Shown: positions 59,018 through 64,000 of the stretch, piece after piece
How positions within the stretch are numbered: the stretch's first letter is position 1
How the letters are laid out: each line of letters begins with the position of its first letter
DNA from: an uncultured Bacteroidales bacterium
GTDB lineage: Bacteria; Bacteroidota; Bacteroidia; Bacteroidales; UBA932
Direction: 5' to 3'
NCBI GenBank assembly: GCA_946405435.1
Contig: CAMJHF010000008.1
Location: forward strand, 43,303 to 107,302
DNA: 64,000 nucleotides
Program-made: the position numbers and the translations under genes
The notes under the pieces: generated by a model
What the model was told of the DNA's origin: nothing
What the model saw: only the letters and a program-made list of their open reading frames with translations
Databases searched by the model: none

Positions 59018-59572
59018 ATGGCAGCTGTATCCAATCTCAAAAACATGGTTCTGAGCCTCACGCTGGTATGTCTGGTGTGCTCGGCTATTCTGGGCGGGGT
59101 GTTCGCCATGACCAGCGCTCCCATCAAGGCCGCCGAGGCGGCCAAGACTAATGCTTCCATTGCAAGGGTACTGCCCGATTTCGAGTCGGAGCCTGCCAAG
59201 GAAAGTGTTACCGTCGACGGTACCGAGTATGTATATTACAGGGTGCCCGGCACCGGTTATGCCATCATTTCCACCGTTGGGGGATTCGGAGGTCCGCTTA
59301 CCCTCATGGTTGGAATTGACGAAAAGGGGATAATCTGCAACACTGTAGTCCTCTCTCATTCCGAGACTCCCGGTCTTGGCGCGAAATGCCAGACCGATGC
59401 TTCCTTCATCGACCAGTTCAAGGGCTGGGATCCTGCGGCAAAGAAACTGGCCGTGACCAAAGACGGCGGCGAAGTGGATGCTATAACCGCTTCCACCATC
59501 ACCTCGCGCGCATATTCAGCGGCCATTGCAAATGCTTATTCTGTATATCTTAAATTAGGTGGAAATGAGTAA
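59018..59572 (+). CDS. rnfG: Rnf complex subunit RnfG (covalent FMN)
   Basis: A 184-residue protein from MAAVSNLKNMVLSLTLVCLV. One N-terminal span leads to a periplasmic FMN-binding domain with VLSHSETPGLGAKCQ and the flavinylation motif ITASTITSRA (second Thr carries FMN through a phosphoester bond in RnfG/NqrC). GGAGG lies just ahead of the start. I saw no ApbE-type flavin transferase in the window. Confidence 0.93.
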   Translation: MAAVSNLKNMVLSLTLVCLVCSAILGGVFAMTSAPIKAAEAAKTNASIARVLPDFESEPAKESVTVDGTEYVYYRVPGTGYAIISTVGGFGGPLTLMVGIDEKGIICNTVVLSHSETPGLGAKCQTDASFIDQFKGWDPAAKKLAVTKDGGEVDAITASTITSRAYSAAIANAYSVYLKLGGNE

Positions 59573-60146
59573 GTTAGGTCTTATCACCAAGGGGCTCATC
59601 AAAGAGAATCCCACCTTCGTCCTGGTGCTCGGCATGTGCCCCACGCTGGCCACCACAACCTCGGCCATGAACGGTCTGGAAATGGGCCTGGCGACAATGT
59701 TCGTGCTGATTCTCAGTAATATAGTTATCTCGCTCATAGCTCCTGTAGTGCCCGACAAAGTGCATATTCCCGTGTACATCGTGGTCATTGCCACTTTCGT
59801 TACTGTGCTGCAGTTGCTCATGCAGGCTTATGTGCCGCAGGTGTACGAGACTCTCGGCCTGTTCATACCCCTCATCGTTGTCAACTGTATAGTCCTGGGC
59901 CGCGCCGAGGCGTTTGCCTGCAAGAACTCAGTAGGCGATTCCGCCCTCGACGGCATCGGAATAGGAATTGGCTTCACACTGTCTCTTACGGTCATCGGCA
60001 TCGTGAGGGAGATTCTTGGCAGCGGGTCTATCTTCGGCTGGAAGTTCATCGCCGGAGACGGCATCCTGGCTTTTGTCATGGCTCCGGGCGCATTCCTTGT
60101 GCTGGGGTATCTTATGGTTCTGTTCAACAAATTGGCTAAGAGGTAG
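59565..60146 (+). CDS. rnfE: Rnf complex subunit RnfE
   Basis: A 193-residue protein starting MSKLGLITKGLIKENPTFVLVLGMCPTLA. Six spans; GMCPTLATTTSAMNG has the conserved cysteine and NCIVLGRAEAFACKN the second cysteine of the RnfA/E pair that binds an intramembrane iron centre. Overlaps rnfG by 8 bp. Confidence 0.95.
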   Translation: MSKLGLITKGLIKENPTFVLVLGMCPTLATTTSAMNGLEMGLATMFVLILSNIVISLIAPVVPDKVHIPVYIVVIATFVTVLQLLMQAYVPQVYETLGLFIPLIVVNCIVLGRAEAFACKNSVGDSALDGIGIGIGFTLSLTVIGIVREILGSGSIFGWKFIAGDGILAFVMAPGAFLVLGYLMVLFNKLAKR

Positions 60147-60148
60147 TT

Positions 60149-60751
60149 ATGGCTGAGTATCTGCTTATAATCGTATCTGCGATTTTCGTCAACAATATAG
60201 TGTTGGCGCAGTTCCTGGGGGTTTGCCCCTTCATGGGAGTATCGAACAAGCTCTCCACAGCTACCGGCATGAGCGGCGCGGTATGCTTCGTGATAACCCT
60301 TGCGACGGTGGTTACTTATCTCATCAACAAGTACTTCCTCGTGCCTCTGGGGCTCACGTTCCTGCAGACCATAGCCTTCATCCTGGTCATCGCCGCGCTG
60401 GTGCAGATCGTGGAAATCGTGCTCAAGAAAATCAGCCCTTCGCTCTATCAGGCGCTGGGTATTTTCCTGCCCCTCATCACGACCAACTGCGCCGTGCTCG
60501 GTGTGGCTATCAATGTGGTTACCAAAGAGTTCACTTTCGGAGACGCCGCACACATGCTCAATCTTGGCGAGGCTACGGTGTATGCCCTGGCTACTTCGCT
60601 GGGCTATGGGCTGGCAATGGTTCTTTTCGCCGGCATGCGCGAGCAGCTTGCGCAGAGCGACGTGCCCGAGTCTTTCAAGGGTCTGCCTATCGCATTCATT
60701 ACCGTGGGTATCATGGCCATGGCTTTCCTTGGCTTCTCCGGAATAGTATAA
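60149..60751 (+). CDS. rnfA: Rnf complex subunit RnfA
   Basis: A 200-residue protein. Six spans; QFLGVCPFMGVS and ITTNCAVLGVAINVV carry the conserved cysteines matching RnfE. It forms the inverted-topology dimer with RnfE in the membrane. It is the last gene of rnfBCDGEA; ispF starts 2 bp later. Confidence 0.95.
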   Translation: MAEYLLIIVSAIFVNNIVLAQFLGVCPFMGVSNKLSTATGMSGAVCFVITLATVVTYLINKYFLVPLGLTFLQTIAFILVIAALVQIVEIVLKKISPSLYQALGIFLPLITTNCAVLGVAINVVTKEFTFGDAAHMLNLGEATVYALATSLGYGLAMVLFAGMREQLAQSDVPESFKGLPIAFITVGIMAMAFLGFSGIV

Positions 60752-60752
60752 T

Positions 60753-61235
60753 ATGTTCAGGATAGGACAGGGCTACGATGTGCATCAACTTCGCGAGGGG
60801 CTGCCCATGTGGCTCTGCGGAGTGCAGATTGAGTCGCCTGTGGGCTTTGTCGCCCATTCCGACGGCGATGTGGCGATACACGCGCTTTGCGACGCCCTGC
60901 TCGGAGCCCTGGCCCTTGGCGACATCGGCCATCTGTTTCCCGATACCTCGGCCGAATTCGCTGGCATCGACAGCAAGATTCTGCTGCGCCGGGTGATGGA
61001 CCTGGTGCATGATCGGGGCTGGCATCTTGTCAACGCCGACATCACCATCGCCCTCCAGGCTCCCAAGGTCGCCCCTTACATTCTCCCGATGCGCGAGTGC
61101 ATCGCCTCCGTGTGCGGAGTCGATGCCGACGCCATCAGCGTCAAGGCCACCACCACCGAGCGCCTCGGCTTCGTCGGCCGCAAAGAAGGCTGCGAAGTCT
61201 GGGCCATCGCCCTTCTCAGCCACAAAGCCGAGTAA
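60753..61235 (+). CDS. ispF: 2-C-methyl-D-erythritol 2,4-cyclodiphosphate synthase
   Basis: A 160-residue protein, full length. GQGYDVHQL (zinc Asp/His), HSDGDVAIHALCDALLGAL (signature), FPDTSAEFAGIDS and TTTERLGFVGRKEG are present. It makes the cyclic diphosphate of the MEP pathway. It shares a transcript with the Rnf complex; ispH, later in the pathway, is at 18733. Confidence 0.96.
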   Translation: MFRIGQGYDVHQLREGLPMWLCGVQIESPVGFVAHSDGDVAIHALCDALLGALALGDIGHLFPDTSAEFAGIDSKILLRRVMDLVHDRGWHLVNADITIALQAPKVAPYILPMRECIASVCGVDADAISVKATTTERLGFVGRKEGCEVWAIALLSHKAE

Positions 61236-61270
61236 ATTTCGCCGGAGCCACTTGGTGGGGAGCGTCTGCG

Positions 61271-61448
61271 CCCCAAGCGACGGTAAGTGCTCGTTTTCGG
61301 CGTTTGAGGTCCATCTGCCCGCACCGCAAGCGACGTTTTTGCCTGTTTCCGTCGTTTGAGGTCCATCTGCCCGCACCCCAGACGACGTTTTCGCCTGTTT
61401 CCGTCTTCTGAGGTCTATCTGCTGGCACCCCAAGCGACGGTAAGTGCT
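61271..61448. repeat. 52-bp tandem array, left block (three units)
   Basis: Units aligned on GAGGTCCATCTG have that block at about 61306, 61358 and 61410, 52 bp apart. The block CCCCAAGCGACGGTAAGTGCT recurs at 61271 and 61428, bounding the array. Each unit can pair CGTCGTTTG with CAGACGACG. All are in the same orientation. Confidence 0.8.
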
Positions 61449-61457
61449 GATATTTAG

Positions 61458-61667
61458 GGTCGGTGGAGGGGGATGCGACGGAAAAAGTCGCTGCGCGACC
61501 CCTCCCTGTCTTTGACAGGAAGACTACAATCCCCCTGCACCCCCAAGGAACAAGGGGAAGGTTCCCCTTGAACCCCTCTGTCGCTACGCTCCTATCCGCT
61601 TGTTGGCCCCTCCCTCTTATGATGCCGAGGGTGGCACATTTTTCCGTCGCATCCCCCTCCACCGACC
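61458..61667. mobile_element. MITE-like 210-bp element with 29-bp perfect terminal inverted repeats
   Basis: 61458-61486 (GGTCGGTGGAGGGGGATGCG and nine more bases) is the exact reverse complement of 61639-61667. Between them are 152 bp with no gene. They hold an inverted copy of the GGGGGTGCAGGGGGAT repeat (about 61515-61592) containing a CAAGGGGAA-GG-TTCCCCTTG hairpin. No target-site duplication is obvious. The size, the lack of coding capacity and the perfect ends fit a non-autonomous mobile repeat or a large hairpin element. Confidence 0.7.
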
Positions 61668-61724
61668 AGGCCTTCCCGCCAATCCCTCTAGTCCATCCTC
61701 TCCAGAAGCTTTCTCTCCCGCTTT

Positions 61725-61878
61725 CCGTCTTCTGCGGTCCATCCGCCCGCACCTCAGACGACGTTTTTGCCTGTTTCCGTCGTTTGAGGTCCATCTGCTG
61801 GCACCCCAAGCGACGTATTCGCCTGTTTCCGGCGCTTGCGGTCCACCTGCTGACACCCCAAGCGACGGTTTCTCTGTC
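61725..61878. repeat. 52-bp tandem array, right block (three units)
   Basis: The same unit as in the left block, aligned positions at about 61734, 61786 and 61838, again 52 bp apart and in the same orientation. The last unit is the most diverged (GCTTGCGGTCCACCTG). Confidence 0.8.
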
Positions 61879-61894
61879 CGTCCTTAAAAAAGTA

Positions 61895-62068
61895 CCATTT
61901 TCAAGGACAAACCTCTCGAAATACATTATTTGTCCTCGCAGAAGGCCATTTTCAAGGACAAACATTCGAAACGACATCGTCTGTCCTTACGGAGGGCGGT
62001 TTCTGAGGACAAATTGGCGGAAACACACCATTCGTCCTCACTGGTGGCCATTTTCGAGGACAAACTTA
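61895..62068. repeat. 51-bp tandem array with AGGACAAA...TTTGTCCT hairpins (four units)
   Basis: Units start at about 61895, 61946, 61997 and 62048, exactly 51 bp apart, consensus CCATTTTCRAGGACAAAC, then CGAAA and TGTCCTC. AGGACAAA pairs with the TGTCCT of the same unit. The last unit is truncated. 51 is a multiple of three, and the minus frame repeats FVLENG, but no start or conserved protein supports coding. Confidence 0.8.
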
Positions 62069-62114
62069 CGGGACTGTAGCTGATTAGGGAACTTCCAGGG
62101 CTGATTATGATTCT

Positions 62115-62312
62115 GTGATATTAGACAGAAATCTACTGTTGTTGTCCAAGCGGCTGGAAAAAAGAGGTTTCTGGACAAAAGGAGAGGTCGAAGCCGCCTT
62201 GACCGAGCACGACGCGCACAAGAATAGGATGCGCCGCAGCACACCTGTTATTAAGGCCTTGGATTTGACCGATAAATTCGAATTTGATGCTTCTCGTCAT
62301 TGCCTGGCGTAA
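62115..62312 (+). CDS. Small hypothetical protein, possibly a gene remnant
   Basis: A 65-residue frame from a GTG (ILDRNLLLLSKRLEKRGFWTKGEVEAALTEHDAHKNRM...). The frame stays open upstream to a TAG at 62085-62087, with no ATG. Charged, predicted mostly helical; unrecognised. Its 3' end overlaps the convergent DUF4153 gene by 16 bp. It follows directly on the repeat block and could be the 3' end of a gene destroyed by repeats. Confidence 0.35.
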   Translation: MILDRNLLLLSKRLEKRGFWTKGEVEAALTEHDAHKNRMRRSTPVIKALDLTDKFEFDASRHCLA

Positions 62313-63913
62313 AGCGTATGCCCGCCAGTGATAAAGGCAGGGCCTTCCTCTGCGTGGTGATAGTCAGTGATTGAATCAAAGACGGCCAGATACTTCTCGT
62401 TCTGATAGACCAGTTTATCCGGATTGTCAGAGTCGAGGCGGGCGACAATCTCGCAGCGGAGCAGTTCCTTCTCCGAATCGTTCTCGTAGAAGACTACCAC
62501 GGAACTGTCTTCGTAGTAATGATAGGCATCCTCCGGCAGGAGCAGGGTATAGCCATCCAGCGAAACAGGGGTATTCAGCTTGTATGTCTTCACCTTGTCA
62601 ACTGCTTCGGCGGCAACAGAATCGAAATCAATCATGTACGGGTAATAAGTAAACTCGCCATAGCGTCCGTACATCTCCTCGAAATTATCCGCCCCCAATT
62701 CCTTCCGAAGATAGTTTATGGCGCTGGAAGCGCTGTCCCATTTCCGCCGAAGGTCGTAGGAATCGGCAATAGCCGTATAAGGGGCATCCTCGGGGAATTT
62801 TCCGTCCACCAGCAGGTCCGGAAGGACCTTCTCCAGCCGCGCACGCTGATCCCGGAGCCCCAGGTCATGAGCCCGGATACCGGGAATGAACGTCAAGATA
62901 GCGGCCAGGCCGCCCAAGGCCAGGCTCATCCGGAAGAACGAGCGGGTACGCGGCCATAGCAGAAGAAGTGTAAACAGGGTCAGCAGCAGGGACACGGCCA
63001 CGAGATACACCCGCATTTCCGTCAGGCCATATTCTCCGATGCGCCGGGCGATTCCAATCCAGAGCAGCACCAGCGGGCCGATGGCCACATACGGGAAGCC
63101 CCGGTAGAACCATTCGAAATGTGGCTTCGCCACAAGTGCCTGCAACAGACGGCAGGCCAGCGCCACGCCGACGAAGCCTCCCACAAGATACGCTACCCCA
63201 CCGTCAGGCAGTCTCCACTGGACGAGGATGCGGAGCATATAGGCATAGAGGATGACGGCATAGATCAGAAGGGCCGGCGTAAGGACATATTCGACAACGA
63301 CGGTCAGCAGGCGTCGGTCTTTCCACGGCATGGCGGCTTCGGACACAAACGCACAGCAGAGCATCGGGGCGATCACGAGCCAGACCAGCAGCTGAGGATA
63401 AACGTACCATTTTTCGGCCAGGGACCTCGACAGGAACAGGAAATCCACCGAGGCGATGATGGCAAGCAGCACCAGTGACAGCACCCCGGCCACAAGGACC
63501 GCGGCAACACCTTTTACAAGACAATGGAGAATCGTAGAAGCGTACTGCTCATTGTCCTGCCGCCCGTCGGCCGAAAAAAGGAGGATGAACGAGATGAGAT
63601 ACATCACGACAATACCGGCCTCCCCCAGCTCCGGCTTCCAGAAATAAAGGGGTATCCAGAAAAGCGCCGAAGCGAAATAGCAGGCCTTCCAGACAAGGGT
63701 TCCCTTGCGGCCGGAAATCCGGTGCAGGCAGAAGGACAGCACCACGAGCGGGAAAAAGTATACGAGCGGGAACGCCGTCTCTATCACCTTCTCGTTCGAA
63801 AGTAGGGTCAGTACAAAGGCCGAGACAGAAATGAACGCTTCCACTGGAAAGTCCCGGAAACTGAGAAGAAGGCCCCTCCAAATGGCGGAGAGTCGTGCCG
63901 AAAATGAATTCAT
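62297..63913 (-). CDS. DUF4153 family multi-span membrane protein
   Basis: A 538-residue protein. About 11-12 spans occupy the first 340 residues (VEAFISVSAFVLTLL, VLVAGVLSLVLLAIIASVDFLFL, LLVWLVIAPMLCCAFVSEA, VVEYVLTPALLIYAVILYAYML). A soluble, probably extracytoplasmic C-terminal domain of about 190 residues follows (ADNFEEMYGRYGEF, TYKLNTPVSLDGYTLLLP). This is the layout of Bacteroidota DUF4153 proteins; function unknown. The start MNSFSARLSAIWRG is the first ATG of the frame. Confidence 0.85.
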   Translation of the reverse strand: MNSFSARLSAIWRGLLLSFRDFPVEAFISVSAFVLTLLSNEKVIETAFPLVYFFPLVVLSFCLHRISGRKGTLVWKACYFASALFWIPLYFWKPELGEAGIVVMYLISFILLFSADGRQDNEQYASTILHCLVKGVAAVLVAGVLSLVLLAIIASVDFLFLSRSLAEKWYVYPQLLVWLVIAPMLCCAFVSEAAMPWKDRRLLTVVVEYVLTPALLIYAVILYAYMLRILVQWRLPDGGVAYLVGGFVGVALACRLLQALVAKPHFEWFYRGFPYVAIGPLVLLWIGIARRIGEYGLTEMRVYLVAVSLLLTLFTLLLLWPRTRSFFRMSLALGGLAAILTFIPGIRAHDLGLRDQRARLEKVLPDLLVDGKFPEDAPYTAIADSYDLRRKWDSASSAINYLRKELGADNFEEMYGRYGEFTYYPYMIDFDSVAAEAVDKVKTYKLNTPVSLDGYTLLLPEDAYHYYEDSSVVVFYENDSEKELLRCEIVARLDSDNPDKLVYQNEKYLAVFDSITDYHHAEEGPAFITGGHTLYARQ

Positions 63914-63940
63914 AGCCTTAAATAATCGTGAAACTGGAAT

Positions 63941-64000
63941 TTACACGCTATAATTATGGTCAACTATTATATCCAGATGTACTCCAGGCACTAAAGGCTG
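63941..64000 (-). CDS. Possible 3' end of a further gene
   Basis: Nineteen codons read in from the window edge and stop at TAA 27 bp before the DUF4153 start (QPLVPGVHLDIIVDHNYSV). The spacing fits a co-directional neighbour, but the stretch is too short to identify, and other frames are also partly open. Confidence 0.25.
   Translation of the reverse strand, partial: QPLVPGVHLDIIVDHNYSV

Noticed and set aside
61216..61977. Long minus-strand frame through the repeat region (about 250 codons) with repeated FVLENG and MDLKRRKQAKT peptides
   Set aside because: It crosses two different repeat types and the 210-bp element and overlaps the ispF 3' end. The peptides are by-products of repeat periods near multiples of three. 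No start context or family similarity.
61895..62068. CRISPR array
   Set aside because: Units vary along their whole length and there is no invariant repeat alternating with unique spacers; no cas genes are nearby.
1..64000. tRNA or rRNA genes
   Set aside because: Intergenic regions were read on both strands; none shows a cloverleaf with T-loop GTTC and an anticodon stem, or rRNA-like sequence.

Overview
The window is a GC-rich Bacteroidota (Bacteroidales-like) chromosome segment. The assignment rests on recurrent promoters of the TTTG-N19/20-TAnnTTTG type placed a few bases before start codons, a UpxY-like NusG paralogue heading a capsule locus, DUF4783 and DUF4153 proteins, an 84-aa cysteine-containing protein next to der, and an RseC-RnfBCDGEA operon. 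I cannot name a species. Most genes are tightly packed, with 1-30 bp overlaps. I found no rRNA, tRNA, CRISPR array or prophage.

Layout. (1) 1-11052, minus strand: a surface-polysaccharide operon. It reads UpxY-like antiterminator, initiating sugar-phosphate transferase, Wza-like lipoprotein, Wzz/BY-kinase, Wzm and Wzt ABC exporter, then five family-2 glycosyltransferases, the last cut by the window edge. (2) 11305-18653: an M13 peptidase, a GH3 fragment meeting a TonB-plug-like fragment at about 14650, and an efp / nucleoside hydrolase / propeller-like / esterase string. (3) 18733-27696: ispH-cmk facing an NtrC-like regulator; a Y1 (REP-associated) transposase element with inverted ends; repeat-rich DNA; a DUF4783 gene; rlmH and an NtrY-like kinase. 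(4) 27753-31728: engB, prs, a small membrane protein, der and an alpha/beta hydrolase. (5) 32012-43385: xseA-xseB running into a glycogen/alpha-glucan cluster (branching, debranching, synthase-like GT, GH57, phosphorylase), then ribF. (6) 44317-52992: alaS, an LptF/G permease fused in frame to methionyl-tRNA formyltransferase, a MATE exporter, two M23 peptidases and a MerR-like regulator. (7) 53036-61235: zinc-ribbon protein, dnaB, rseC, the complete Rnf complex and ispF. (8) 61236-62114: about 0.9 kb of repeats. (9) A DUF4153 membrane protein to the end.

The most unusual signals are these. The LptF/G-Fmt fusion is one continuous frame. A short GC-rich repeat family occurs in three places: an intergenic site, inside the coding frame of xseA as a 2 x 21-codon insertion, and inside a 210-bp element with 29-bp perfect inverted ends. 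Phased 52-bp and 51-bp tandem arrays lie around that element. A Y1 transposase element carries degenerate inverted ends. Two 5'-truncated genes abut near 14650. All coordinates, motifs and repeats come from reading the sequence; functions come from family knowledge; no database search was possible.
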